Shown here: one piece after another, positions 11,242 through 23,030 of the stretch
How positions within the stretch are numbered: the first letter of the stretch is position 1
Layout of the letters: each line of letters begins with the position of its first letter
Assembly: GCA_027405735.1 (NCBI GenBank)
Contig: JAPEHQ010000021.1
Coordinates: forward strand, 62,001 to 126,000
Reading direction: 5' to 3'
DNA: 64,000 nt
Source: Mucor racemosus
Lineage: Eukaryota > Mucoromycota > Mucoromycetes > Mucorales > Mucoraceae
Made by a program: the position numbers and the translations under genes
The notes under the pieces: generated by a model
What the model was told of the DNA's origin: nothing
The model's database searches: none
What the model saw: the letters and a program-made list of their open reading frames with translations, nothing else

Positions 11242-11919
11242 CTAACATAAGGGACTAATATTTTTAGTATAGGTAACAGTCGTTATATTAAAGACTGATA
11301 TTTTTATTTAACCCCATTCTAAAACCAAATATCATTATTTACTACTGTATTGTTGGATGTATTTCTTGATTATCAGATCAAATCGAAGGCAATGATATTT
11401 ATATCTACTCAATGAAAAGCTAGGACTGGCTACAAAACCACGAAATGTTCCAGAAAAGTGATAAAATTTCAAATGATATAGAAACAAAAAAAAAGAATAA
11501 TCTAATGTTTTGTCTAATAACCATAGTTTCGATCGTAACTACTGTATACTTGAAAACAAATATTTTTACAGCTGACAATAGTAAACTAAAATACTAAAAT
11601 AGTAAGTTTAAAGAAGGCTAATTTGTTTAAATTTTACGTGTGATAAAGTAACATCTATAATCTTAGATTTGGCTTGAATATAAATTTAAGCCGTAAGTGG
11701 TATTTTAGTCTACGCTCGAGCAAAAACCATTGTTACTGTAAACATTACAGCTATAAGCATATTTACAAATGATGATAATCGTAAATATTATATTGGCTCT
11801 TGCATATATTGCTCTACATCAACAACGTATTGAATTATATTATTGTCTATAATCTATATCAATAAAATCAAATGTAATTAAAAACCCATTAGCCCAGTAA
11901 AAAATGCAATGGAATTTTG

Positions 11920-12261
11920 AGAACGACACGATGCTCATGTACAAACAAATTTGTGCCCATACGATCAGCTCATTATGCTCATGGTCAGATTTTATTATTA
12001 TGCACTAATAGAGATAATGATATGATTATGAGCGATTCTATTATTATGTACACATGGAATTAATGTCATGCACATGGACAGAATCTATAATTCTGCACAT
12101 ACAGGCTTAGCGTTGTGCTCGTGTGCAGTTTTTTTTGTTGTGCTCATGTGCATATTGTTACCTTTTTAACCATATCCAGTCGGCACGGCAGCTCAGGCTA
12201 TAGTGTGCAGCCCACCTGGGCACAACGAAATCGTCTTGTGCAGTACAGGTTGGCCGTAGTG
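11920..12261. repeat. Subterminal motif cluster of element K
   Basis: The right 340 bp hold many short variants of TGTGC[C/T]CATGTGCA in both orientations, e.g. TGCTCATG, GTGCCCATA, TGCACATGG, CTCGTGTGCAG, TGGGCACAAC. The cluster recurs at the right ends of the other K copies (5804-6110, 38940-39128 with 40764-40937, 58255-58621). A sparser version (TGGGCATAATG, GGGCAGAAT) sits at the left end. Such arrays bind transposase in EnSpm-type elements; that role here is inference. Confidence 0.7.
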
Positions 12262-12639
12262 CGACAGAAACTTGAATAGATATTACAAGTACAGCATTTG
12301 GATATCAATGATTTATCAGAATTAGGAATTACCGAATTACCAATTTAGAACATCTTTCAAACCATGATGTTTAACATGCAAATCAAGCAAGGTCATATTT
12401 CATGCGTCTATCATCATGCTACTATTGAATCATTGAAGCATGATTCCAAAATATTCACACAATATTCAAAGGCTCATTCTAATCATATTATCACTCACAT
12501 TTTATACACTTATCCCATTATTATATAAACCCCCTCTATAAGCTCATAATAAAACGGTACTTTTTTATTTGATTAATTTCATACGATTTACCTTTCGATA
12601 AATTAATCAACATCCATGGGCCATTGTGTATTCGTTTAT
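12262..12639. other. Intergenic, LTR-promoter-like, no gene seen
   Basis: AT-rich. A TATATAAACCCCCTC stretch followed by AATAAAAC at about 12523-12556 looks like an LTR core promoter, and a similar TATATAAACCC occurs on the minus strand near 41290-41300. Ends could not be fixed. Confidence 0.3.
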
Positions 12640-13340
12640 TAAGTTTGAACAACAAGTTGGCTACTATTATCTGCTATTTATATATACTAAGGTCAGTAAG
12701 CTCACCAGTTCTTGCCGAATATGGATCTAAATGACCTCCCGTTGCAATAGCAGGCACTTCTAGTGTTGATCCACAGAATTGCAGAAGGTTTAGCCTCCCG
12801 GAGCTGCTGTGGAAATGGAGAAATGAAAACGCATACTTGTTGAACTATTTTGTATGAATTGTTTCAGATATTCTTTGAAAATTTTTATAAAATTAAATAA
12901 TGGTTCGAAATTGAATTTTGAAATTGCATTTAGTGTACAGTAGATATACGAAGAACATATCTGGATTTCATTAACTAACAGCTGTTTTTGAAGGATATTT
13001 GGACACGTTTTTGGAAAAAAAAAAGCCTTTTTTTCTGTTCGAAAGAAATTTAGTAACTTGCAAAATGCTTGAATTCGACGAATATTGGTCCAAATAGTCT
13101 AAAAGGTTCAAAATATCTACTACAGCTGTAACAGTATCCATAAATAAAATTGTTAATATCTATTGATTTGCTGGTTAAACCAGAGAGATCCAACTCCCAC
13201 TTTTTCAAATAGGGCGTTTCCCTTAATTAAGTGACCACTTCAAATTAGAAGCAGCCCTAAATCAGCAAAATCAGCCAAACCAGCATATATGGTACTTCCA
13301 GCTGCCAAAATTAATACGGAATATCCTGTTTATGGATATA
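12640..13340 (-). repeat. Dispersed repeat F, copy 1 (inverted)
   Basis: Reverse complement of parts of 41030-42110. Shared blocks include TGTGGAAATGGAGAAATGA (12808-12826), AACTAACAGCTGTTTTTGAA (about 12975) and CAAATTAGAAGCAGCCCTAA (about 13241). A shorter same-family copy is at 29200-29558. Diverged; no terminal repeats or coding potential recognised. Confidence 0.55.
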
Positions 13341-15117
13341 TAATCAAAGTTGCAGTGCAATATGACATACACTAATTATAAAAAACTGTCGAATTTCAAA
13401 TACTATGGATTCAAATAACTACAAGCAAATAAATGCCATAAAATCTTAAACCTTTGTTTTTTGAATGTGTTGCTGTATTAACCAATCGGCAGTGGATAGT
13501 CAAACGAATAGTAAACAACGTTATCTACTGGATACTTTTTAAAGGTTCAAGAAATGTAATTTTTTGCATTTATTCATATTTTTGGCATGATTTGCACCGT
13601 GAATTCAAAAAAAAGTTATTCAATATTTAGCAAGCAATTTGGTACATTTTTGAATAATATGTCCAGAATTATCTTTAAATCATGTACTTGCATATTCTGT
13701 ATCCGCACATTCGTATGTATTTCTTTGTGAAATCCTTATCAAAGCTAGTACATTTTCAAACCCGTATTTCCAGGGATGGGTATTGTGCTTGCAGACTCAA
13801 AAAAAATGTCATTTTGGAAATTTGGCACAACTTTTTCGCATATTCCTCTAGAAATTATTATGTGAATCTACAAAATTTATTGATGGCTGTAATTGGAACA
13901 TTTGATTCTGCATCAGATGGTGGTTCTCACAAAAATTTCCCATAAAAAAACTTGCACAGTTTTGAAAACATTCATCCCCACAAAAGTTTGTTTCAAAAAT
14001 GTTTAAAAGCGAAATCAATGCTTCTATAAAAATTCTGGAAGAATTCCAGTCATCTTGATTTAGAAGACATAGTAAATAATCCCATTTGGGGGGGGGGTCA
14101 AAATGTCGATTGAGCGATTACCGATTTTTGCTTATATCTGTAAGGGCTGCGAGTTTGATGACCATCATGTCTTTCATAACCCCCAAAAGTATGAAGAAAT
14201 AATTTTGAGCGGATTTAAGCTTCAGAATTGTGCAAAAAGTGCATAAAACATTCCTTGAAAGATACATATTATCAATGATTTTGAGAGGATTAATCATCAT
14301 TGAAGCTATAAATCGTATGATATAGATGCATTCGTATAATTTAATTCATTCATTTAGACAACAAGGGTGATGAATATCAATATTTCAATTCTACTAATGA
14401 AAGCGCTTATTTCCTGGTAGCCTTGCTTCAGGTTTGTGCTTTTTGATTGGCCACAGCTTACTTCATATTACTGATATGCTCTTTTGATTAGTTGCAGGTA
14501 AACTTCATCAAATGTATGTCTCCCGAGCATTACCATCATGTTATCTATTTATACATATTTGGTAAATCAGGCGATGATTTTCTTTGACTGCAGTTGCATT
14601 TAGTCCTTTAATATCACAACTTTTGCTTTGGTAAAATGTCCGAGATTCGATTTAGAGAAATCAGTAATAAAACTTATTTATAAATACATGTTGTTTGATT
14701 GGGAGATTTGGACTGCTGATCAGTGTTGGTTATTGACTTGGGCGCACATACACACACACATTAACGCACAAAGAATTTACATCCCAGTGATTTGAAAGAA
14801 GAAAAAGAAGCCGGGCGTGCGGGCTACTAAGACTACAAACATGGCTAACAAATTGAATTATATTTTCCTCCCTTCTTTGCTTCTACCTTTTTATCTTTAT
14901 AAAATATCAGTAAAACTAAAACCAACAAACGAACATTTGAAAAAAGAAGAATCAACCTCTTTTTTTTTTTTTCTGTTTGTAATCATTTCTTTTTCTTTTT
15001 CTTTGAATAACTATTTTTTTTTAATATTTTTTCTTTGTATATTTGTAAATTTGTAAATATTCTATATTTTTGAAACAAGAAAAAAAAAAAACCAAAAACC
15101 TATTTGAATAATCAAAA
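13341..15117. other. Intergenic region upstream of the Pumilio gene
   Basis: No gene recognised. It includes short frames without family resemblance (e.g. 13682-13945), a G9 run at about 14090, a CACACACA stretch at about 14749, and long T/A-rich tracts at 14955-15090 just before the Pumilio start codon that are probably its 5' UTR or promoter. Confidence 0.4.
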
Positions 15118-17931
15118 ATGATGCCCAGTTTGATGAATGACTCTATGTCTCCGAAAAAGACAAATAATTTGCAACAGCCTCAAGCTACAAATGCTCCCCA
15201 AGGGCAACAGGTTCGAAATTTTAATAAAAAATAAATGTAGGAAAATATTAACATACTTTATATAGCTTGCTGCTTTATTGCAGCCTGAATATGATTATGA
15301 TCTTTTTAGTCATACAGGCGCGTCATCTTTGTTTCCAAATGAAGAAGCTAGTTACGATCGTTCTAATAGTGCTCCTCCCATCCAAGGCTTACCTAGAGGT
15401 GCACGTGACATGAAATCTAGCAGTGGTACTCCTTCTACTTCTCAACAGTCTGCTTATGATCCTGGTCAAGCTTGGAAATTGTGGAAGAATGGAAGTACCG
15501 ATAATGGTATACAGATTATAAAATTAAAGTTTCATTAAAAAAGATGCTAAATATATTATTATAGAAATTATTCCCGGACAAGAAAAGAATGATAGTATTC
15601 GTACTCAACAGCGTCAGCTTTATCAACATCAGCAGCAACAATTGCAGCAACAACAGCAACAACAGCAGCAGCAGCAAGGCGATTTGTTGAACCGTAAAGG
15701 AAAATTAGTTGATATTATTCAACAGGTAAAGTATAATTTCATATTGAGTTTTTATCTTACTGTTATATTGACATTGATTAGCAGGATTTCCCTCGTACTC
15801 CTTCCCCTATGTTTGCTTTTCAAAATGATGGAGTTGATTTAGATGCTGTTAATAGAATGTATAGTAACAGTAGTAATAGTTATGATAGTTTGTTACAACA
15901 GCAACAACAACAACAAGCCTCTGGTAGTCAACAAAATGTTGTTCCTTCTCGTATTAATGCTTTGCGATCTTCTATCTCGCCTCAATTTTCTCCTGCTCGT
16001 TCAAATTCTACTCCTCCTACTAGTCGTGTTAATGCTTCTGTTGCAAACGCTTATTATGAAGCTGGCGATGACATGTTGATGAAGCAATTCGGTAGTTTTG
16101 GTCTAGGTGATGAAGATGATTACCTTCGTTATAATAATAACGCTAATAATCAAATTCGTCATCAACCTTATCCTTACTATGGTAATGAAGCTAACCCACT
16201 TTCCAATGCTGCTCTTGATTTAGCTGGAAATGAAGAGTATGAATCTGTTTATGGAAAATGGTCAAGCGAAGATGCTGCTGCCGCTTATCATTTGCGTAGT
16301 AAGCAAGGTCCATTAACTGCTCCTGCTCCTTACGATCCTGCAGGTTTCCCCATGTCTGATAATTTAAGTAACAACGATAAAAAGTTGCGTGCTTTACAAT
16401 TACAACAACAACAAATTTTGATTAGACAACAACAACAGCAATTATTGGCTGCTCGTCAGCAATTATTGTTGCAACAACAACGCTATGGTGGCAGTAACCA
16501 TGGAAACATGGGCAATATGAATCAGCACCACGGTAATCAATCACGTAGTCGTCAACACCAGCAGCATCAACAACAACATCAACAACAGCAACAAGATCAA
16601 AACTCTAGATCTCCTTCTCAAGATCTTGCTTTGAGTATTCGATCTGCTCTTTTGGAAGAATTTAGAAATTCTAAAAACAAGAAATATGAATTGAAAGATA
16701 TTGCTGGTCATATTGTTGAATTTAGTGGTGATCAACATGGATCTAGATTTATTCAACAAAAACTAGAAACTGCTAATAGTGAGGAAAAGCAAATGGTGTT
16801 TGAAGAAGTATTGCCTAATGCTTTGCAATTAATGACCGATGTCTTTGGTAATTACGTATTGCAAAAGTTCTTTGAACATGGCAATCAAATGCAAAAATCC
16901 ATTTTGGCCAAGCAAATGGAAGGTCATGTTCTATCTTTGTCTTTACAAATGTATGGTTGTCGTGTTGTTCAGAAAGCTTTGGAACACGTCTTGACAGAAC
17001 AACAAGCTACTCTTGTTGGTGAACTTGATGGTTGTGTTTTGAAATGTATCAAAGATCAAAATGGTAATCATGTTATTCAAAAAGCTATAGAGCGTGTCCC
17101 CGCCCAACATATCCAATTCATTATTGATGCCTTCCATGGCCAAGTCTATAATTTGGCTACTCATCCTTATGGCTGTCGTGTTATTCAGCGCATGTTTGAA
17201 CATTGTACTGAATCTCAAACTGGTCCTCTTTTAGATGAGTTGCACCGTTGCACCAATCAACTTGTACAAGATCAATACGGCAACTACGTTATTCAACACA
17301 TTTTGGAACGTGGAAGACCTGAAGATAAAGCTAAGATCGTCGAAAAGATTTTAGGACAGATTTTACCTTTGAGTAAACATAAATTTGCTAGTAATGTAGT
17401 TGAAAAGTGTGTAGATTATGGTAGTAAACGTGATAGACAGCTTTTGATTGAAGAAGTTATTCAAAACCGTGCTGATGGGTAAAATATCTAGATTAAATGA
17501 AATATGGAATATATTCAACTAATATATGATATTTAGAACTTATCCTCTTGTCACCATGATGAAAGATCAATACGCCAACTATGTTGTTCAAAAGATGTTG
17601 GATGTTGTTGATGATGATCAACGTGAAATTCTTGTCAACAAAATTAGACCTCATTTACAATCTTTAAAGAAGTATACCTATGGAAAGCACCTTATTCAGA
17701 GTAAGTTTGTGTATATTATGTAATATTGGTATGATGTATCTAATGTTTTGTTTGTTAGAGGTGGAAAAGTTGGGCGTAACTTATGGCTTACAAGATCCTA
17801 ATCTTGACCAGCAATTGCAGCAACCACCATTGCATCAATCAATTGAAGACTCATTAAATAATGATGATAACCAACAACAGGAACAACAGCAATCGCAAAG
17901 CCTTAATGATAACAATGATATCGTAGCTTAG
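15118..17931 (+). CDS. Pumilio/PUF-family RNA-binding protein (Puf3-like)
   Basis: Six exons (15118-15210, 15284-15506, 15565-15725, 15785-17478, 17537-17700, 17759-17931) join to 835 aa. The first about 430 residues are disordered and rich in Gln, Asn and Ser. The Pumilio homology domain follows (about 440-790) with eight repeats whose recognition helices read SRFIQ, NYVLQ, CRVVQ, NHVIQ, CRVIQ, NYVIQ, SNVVE and NYVVQ. By the known PUF code (repeat 8 reads the first base) this predicts UGUAUAUA, the classic Puf3/Pumilio site. It should be a cytoplasmic regulator of mRNA decay and translation; Puf3 proteins act on mitochondrial-protein mRNAs. A perfect copy of the predicted site lies in this gene's own 3' region (17982-17989). 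CAA/CAG repeats near 15640, 16390-16480 and 16550-16595 may be length-variable. Confidence 0.95.
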
Positions 17932-17970
17932 AGAGAGAATTTATTATTTTTTGAACTTGGCTTACCTCCC

Positions 17971-18006
17971 ACAGGAGTGGGTGTATATATGTATAAAAAC
18001 TCCTGT
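17971..18006 (+). promoter_or_regulatory. Hairpin presenting a PUF-binding site in the PUF 3' region
   Basis: ACAGGAGT (17971-17978) and ACTCCTGT (17999-18006) form a perfect 8-bp stem with a 20-nt loop. The loop contains TGTATATA (17982-17989), an exact match to the site predicted from the eight recognition helices of the protein encoded just upstream, and a near match TGTATAAA at 17990-17997. It starts 40 nt after the stop codon. Binding is inference. Confidence 0.55.
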
Positions 18007-18562
18007 ACCATAAACTACCAATTTTTGTAAAAAAAATCAGCAAAAAATAATACTATAGGATTCTCTTTATCACCTTATATAAATCTCTCTTCTCCAACTC
18101 TCTCTTTTTCCACCAAATATAAATTATACTCTTATTATCGTAATCCCCCCCCCCCCTCTTTTTTAAAATTGAAATAAAACAAATTGTTTGTAAGTTTTTG
18201 TAATGAAAAGTTGATGTTTCCAAAAGAAAAAAAATATAATCTTTTATAGAGAACATGTCAAAGAACACATTTATGTTTTTCATTCATGTGAATTGATCAA
18301 TACACGGATTAAAAATCTTGAAGCCTGATATCGATCGTCAATTTGGCGTATCTAACTCAGTTTCCATTACTGATCAAGATGTTGCGCTTGACACCTATCA
18401 ATTGCAGCAGCATCTTTAATCAACTATTAGTGTTACCTTCGACGTCACCCTATGTAGTAACGACATATCCATTGGGGATAACTTGTTGTACCTTATTTAA
18501 ATAGCAGCATAAACTTCACAGACCTTGCATTTTCGCTTTCCTTGTCCCGAAATTATCAAAAA
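18007..18562. other. Intergenic: PUF 3' end and AIF promoter
   Basis: Contains a C10 run at about 18147-18156 and, upstream of the AIF gene, GACGTCAC near 18440 and a TTATTTAAATAG TATA-like box near 18491. A 40-codon open frame without ATG at 18298-18420 has no recognised family. Confidence 0.4.
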
Positions 18563-20741
18563 ATGAACTTTTTAAAGGCTACCGGTCATTCCGTACGTTT
18601 TGCTTCAAGAAGAGGTTTGGTTAACATCAAGCCCAACTCAGTTACTCAAAAAGCATCTCGTTTTTATTCTACTCCTGCTGTTCATGAAGCTGCAAAGAAA
18701 GAGGGTAGCAATATCCCCTGGGCAATTGGCTCATTTCTGGTATTCGGTCCAATTTTGTTCAAATTAACTTCTCCTCCTCCATCAAAGAAGAAGATTGAGG
18801 AACACACTCCTTCTCCTGTTCACGCTATCGTTCCCACTTCAACTGCTGATGAGGAAGAGACCAACGAAGAAGAAGAAGAGGTTGCTGCACCTGTCAAAAA
18901 GATACAAAAGCCTTACGTCCTTGTTGGTGCTGGTACCGCTTCATTTGCTGCTGCTCAAGCAATCAAGGAAAAGGATCCTCAAGCTAATGTAAGTAATAGT
19001 TGAATATGAAAGTAATTGGTCGTTAATTGTTGTCATGAATCAGGTTATCATTATCGGGGAGGAAGAATATGCACCTTATATGAGGTAAATCTTAAATCGT
19101 ATTTGTAGTTTTAAATTTTGTTAATTTATTTAAAAACAGACCTCCTTTGTCAAAGGAACTTTGGTTCTCTGAAGATCCTGAGGTTGGAAAGAAATTGGTT
19201 TTCAAGGATGTGAGTACATAGAATCGCTTTATCAAAATTAGCATGACAACTAATTTTCATAATTGTTTAAATAGTGGTCAGGAACTGAGAGAAAGTGAGT
19301 GATGAGAGCATTTAGTTTCTGTCGTAACAACTAATATTTTCTATATAGCACTATTTATAAGGATGTTTCAGAATATGAATTGATCGAAGATGCTTCTGGA
19401 TCTGATATCGAGACCAACAAGGTCAAATTATTACTCAACAAATCAGTTTCCGAATTGAATGTCGAGGATCATAGTGTCACTTTGAACGACGGAAGTGTTA
19501 TTTATTACAACAAGGTTTTGTTGGCTACTGGTGGTCAACCCAAGAAGTTGCCCGCTCAAACTGAAGGTGATCATGTCACTACCTTCCGTAACATCCGTGA
19601 TTTCCAAAAGTTGGATAAGATTGCCAAAAATGGTGCTCACGTTGCTGTCATCGGTGGTGGTTTCCTTGGTTCTGAACTCGCTGTTGCTCTCGCTCATCGT
19701 TGTAAGTCTTGCCGATTATAACCTTTGAATATAGCAAAATATTAACGTAAACAATTTTTTTTTAGCTGGAAAGGAGAACATGAAGGTAACTCAAATCTTC
19801 CCTGAAGGTATGTAATTGATGATGTGGCATGTAGCATAGCATTAATTCATTTAATAGATGGAAATATGGCCAATGTCTTCCCCGGTTATTTGACCAAATG
19901 GACCACTAGCCGTGTCCGCAAATGTAAGTATTTAATCTAGCCTTCAAAATCAACTGACTAATGTTATTAAATAGTGGGTGTTGATGTCAAGGATAACAGC
20001 GCTGTCGAATCTGTATCTACCGATAAAGAGTCTGGAAAGACCAATATTCAATTAAAGGATGGTACATCTGTCACTGTTGACCATGTCATTGTTGCCATCG
20101 GTATCGAACCTCGCATCGATTTAGCCCGTCAAGCTGGTTTAGAAATTGATGAGAAGCGTTCAGGTGTTGTTGTCAATGCTGAACTCGAAGCCCGTAGTGA
20201 TGTTTATGCTGCAGGTGATATGGTTTCATTCCATGACGTTCAATTAGGTCGTCGTCGTATTGAACACCATGATCATGCTGTTTTGAGTGGTCGTCATGCT
20301 GGTGAAAATATGGTTGGTGGTAACCGTGCTTACAACCACCAATCCATGTTCTGGTCTGATTTGGGCCCCGAGATTGGTTATGAGGCTGTTGGTTTGATTG
20401 ATTCTCAATTATCTACTGTCAGTGTTTGGGCCAAGGCTACTGCTGAAGATACACCTGCTGCCGCTGCTGCTTCTGAGGCTGATAGTCCTCGTACCGCACC
20501 TGCTGAAACTGCTACTGGTAGTGTTACTAATGCTGTCAAGGCCAAGGAGAACCCTTTCCAAGATGAAAAATTCGGTAAGGGTCTTGTGTTCTATGTTCGT
20601 GATCAAAAGGTTGTTGGTCTTGTCTTATTTAATGTGTTTGGTAAGGTCCAAGAAGCCAGAGATGTGATCAATGCAGGCTATACTTCTGATAAAATCGATG
20701 GTCTTGTGAAACAATTTGATATCTACTCCAAGGATCATTAA
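18563..20741 (+). CDS. Mitochondrial apoptosis-inducing factor (AIF)-like NADH/FAD oxidoreductase
   Basis: Eight exons (18563-18988, 19044-19084, 19140-19209, 19275-19294, 19349-19701, 19766-19807, 19858-19923, 19975-20741) join to 594 aa; exon 4 is only 20 nt. The N-terminus is Arg/Ser-rich without acids (about 1-45), a mitochondrial presequence, followed by a membrane segment (IPWAIGSFLVFGPILF, about 58-73) and a Pro/Glu-rich linker. The FAD dinucleotide fold starts at VLVGAGTASFAAA (about 118), the NADH fold has VAVIGGGFLGSELA, and VYAAGD binds FAD. WSDLGPEIGYEAVGL and the tail are hallmarks of the AIF C-terminal domain. It should be anchored in the inner membrane and work in respiratory-complex biogenesis and, by family analogy, cell death. 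A Pro/Ala-rich insert lies inside the C-terminal domain. Confidence 0.94.
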
Positions 20742-21009
20742 TTTTGTTCGCATTCATGTACGTTTTTCTTCTTTTTGTAATCTGTTTTAACTTGCACTTC
20801 TAATTAATAAAAAAAAAAAACACACTCCACTCTAACTCAAATGTAATTCATATAAATTTTGATTGAAATGTATAAATCTCGTACTAATCTTCAAAAACAT
20901 TCAGGTACAAACGAATACAACAGTACTCCCAAGCCAGAGTTATGAAATCATTTACATGCCCTATATATTTTTCTCCGTAAACTTTTTGTGATTAGAGTTG
21001 GGTAAATAT

Positions 21010-22045
21010 CTATCCTTGTAAACACGACTAGATAAGTATGGATTGCATCATACTACTTGGTCCTAAATTTATTTTATATCTCATGAAAGGCTCAGAAACA
21101 CGTAAAATCCACTACTTGTTCCTTGAAAACTGGGTTTCACTTTTCATAGCTGCCCAACTTTTTTTTTCACTAAATAACACCAAGAAAATATTATATGCCA
21201 ATGTACCTGAGATATTCAGCTTTAATCCAAACACGAGTATCCGGAAATATCCTATTTTTTGCAGTTGGTATTAATTTTTCAGTGCTAAGGTTTCAGATTT
21301 TTTACGCGTATTTCACTGCTAATGGATTGAAAACTTTGAGGCTTCATATCTCTAGAGAAAAGTAAGCTATACTAACACTTTTTAATAATGAAATTTACTT
21401 GTTTTGAAGTGCTCTATAACATATTTTAATATAAAAATATCTGTGCACTTTTATTTTTTTTTTATTTTTTTGGCATTTCTATAGTAGGTTTCAAAATATT
21501 GGTTAAATTGAGCAACATTTTTTTTGCATTCATGTTATTAAGCTCGTTAAGCTCTCTCGGACCCAATTTAGCTTTTTTCAAAATATTGATTTTTCGTGGA
21601 GATATCCTCAAAAATGTGTACAAAAAGATACCTCGATTTCTAGCTCCATTTTCCCCCTGTATACCCTCATCCCAAATTTTGAATCTGAAAAAAAAATTGG
21701 ACAAAAATCTTGTTTTCTCTACGAAAAATGCAGCTAGAAGGCTTCACAATAGCTAATTCGATAGATACTGCTTATGCGCATTATTTTCATTGTTTATATG
21801 TAAAATATAATTATAAAAAATGATACGTATCTTCAAAAAACCTCTAAAATTTCAATTGCATTTTACGTAAAATTTAATGTAAAACATTTATTTAAAATTT
21901 ATTTAGATGGATGTAGAATTTTAATCGGTACAAAAACCACTTAATAAGCTAGTTCAACTTACTTTACAGTTCATGATTTATTAAACGATTTTGTTTTTTG
22001 AATCTTTCTCTGGTCGATTTGTCAAATTGATTTTGAAACTCAGTT
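21010..22045 (+). repeat. Dispersed repeat R, copy 2
   Basis: Same orientation as copy 1, truncated at its right end, where it directly abuts the broken ABC-transporter fragment. Lacks the last about 100 bp seen in copies 1 and 5. Confidence 0.7.
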
Positions 22046-22046
22046 T

Positions 22047-23030
22047 TCATAGATTGTAAACTGTAATGTGAGCAGCTAGAGTAGCAGATAATTGGATTAA
22101 ACTGATACAACCTATAATCATGAGCAAGAAAACAGGGGGAACAATTGGATCAGTAAATTGACTTTTGATAACAAGATTGGCACCATACCAAAAATATAAA
22201 CAATGAACACTAAGTAAAAAAAAAAATTGAAGAATGCAAAACGAATACCCAAAGAAGCACCGCGTTTGTTCCGTTTTTAAAGTATTATTTAGCTTTCTAT
22301 TATAACTCTCAGAGAATCGTTTTTGCAAAAAGAATGAATGCACTATACAAATGGAATTGGACACTTGTTTACCATAACTGAACCAGCAGAAGCATAAGCA
22401 TTTCGAGAAGCTAATTTATATTGAGTCATAAAGTAACTCATACAGCTACCAGTGATAAGCAGTACAGGTATCACAGCAAGCGTAGTGATGGCAAGTCTCC
22501 AACCTATCAGGAAAAATCAGAGTTAGGGTTAGGGTAAGACATTTAACTATTTTCTCTTACAAATACCTTTGATGAATACTACGACAAAACCAGTGACAAT
22601 TCCGAAAGAAGCATATCAAATTGACCAAGTTTTCCCAATATACTATATTGAGCAATTTAAGTATCATTGGCAAGAATTGTAGTTAAAGTTCCTTCAACAG
22701 CCATTCCAAATCAGCGCATATCTTAACGGAGCATTGGATTCACATACAATCCAGAAACAACTAGAAATATACGAGGCCATCAAAAATGCAGAGTTAATGT
22801 AAATCATTGTATGAATAACAGGTAAAACTGGTTTCATCAAAGGATCGAATCTGTAAGTGATATTGTAACATTTGAGATAAAAGAAACGTAAAACATTATC
22901 AATACAGTTTGCATATTACCAGAGCCAACAGAGCAAATCAAGGCAAATAAGATAATGAAACGCTCCATTAGTGTAGAAAAATGAAATTGCTTCAAAATTG
23001 ATACGCTTGGTTCTTTTGGTTTCGTTATTG
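22047..23030 (-). pseudogene. Broken ABCB-type (P-glycoprotein/Ste6-like) transporter, first membrane domain only
   Basis: Reading the minus strand from about 23030 down gives, in order, pieces of a type-I ABC exporter membrane domain: HFSTLMERFIILFALICSVG, ASYISSCFWIVCES, GTLTTILANDT, GIVTGFVVVFIK, GWRLAITTLAVIPVLLITG and LYFWYGANLV. The order matches ABCB proteins. Frameshifts separate the pieces, and a TAA replaces the codon after ANDT (about 22650). The fragment stops at the border with repeat R copy 2, before any nucleotide-binding domain. It is a pseudogene, possibly truncated by the repeat. Confidence 0.75.

Larger units (their letters stand above)
5804..12261. repeat. Giant inverted repeat (arms about 2.6 kb, spacer 788 bp)
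   Basis: Arms 5804-8585 and 9374-12261 are reverse complements with very few differences once two private insertions are set aside (148 bp in the left arm, 231 bp in the right arm). The spacer 8586-9373 is 317 bp of unique sequence plus the left end of K copy 2. Uniform identity along the arms suggests a recent event. Confidence 0.85.
8903..12261 (+). mobile_element. Transposon K, copy 2
   Basis: Both ends are present: CACTACGGCCAAAC at 8903 and its inverted match GTTGGCCGTAGTG ending at 12261. Length is 3359 bp including a 231-bp MITE at 11011-11241. Compared with copy 4 it lacks about 1.2 kb of interior (copy-4 coordinates of about 35570-36790), so it is an internally deleted derivative. 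The flanks TATTGAAG and CGACAGAA do not match, so no target duplication remains. The CACTA start and dense subterminal motifs recall CACTA/EnSpm elements; superfamily is inferred from ends only. Confidence 0.8.

Noticed and set aside
16541..17218. Minus-strand frames opposite the PUF coding exon
   Set aside because: Shadows of the conserved PUF repeats; no start context or family match.
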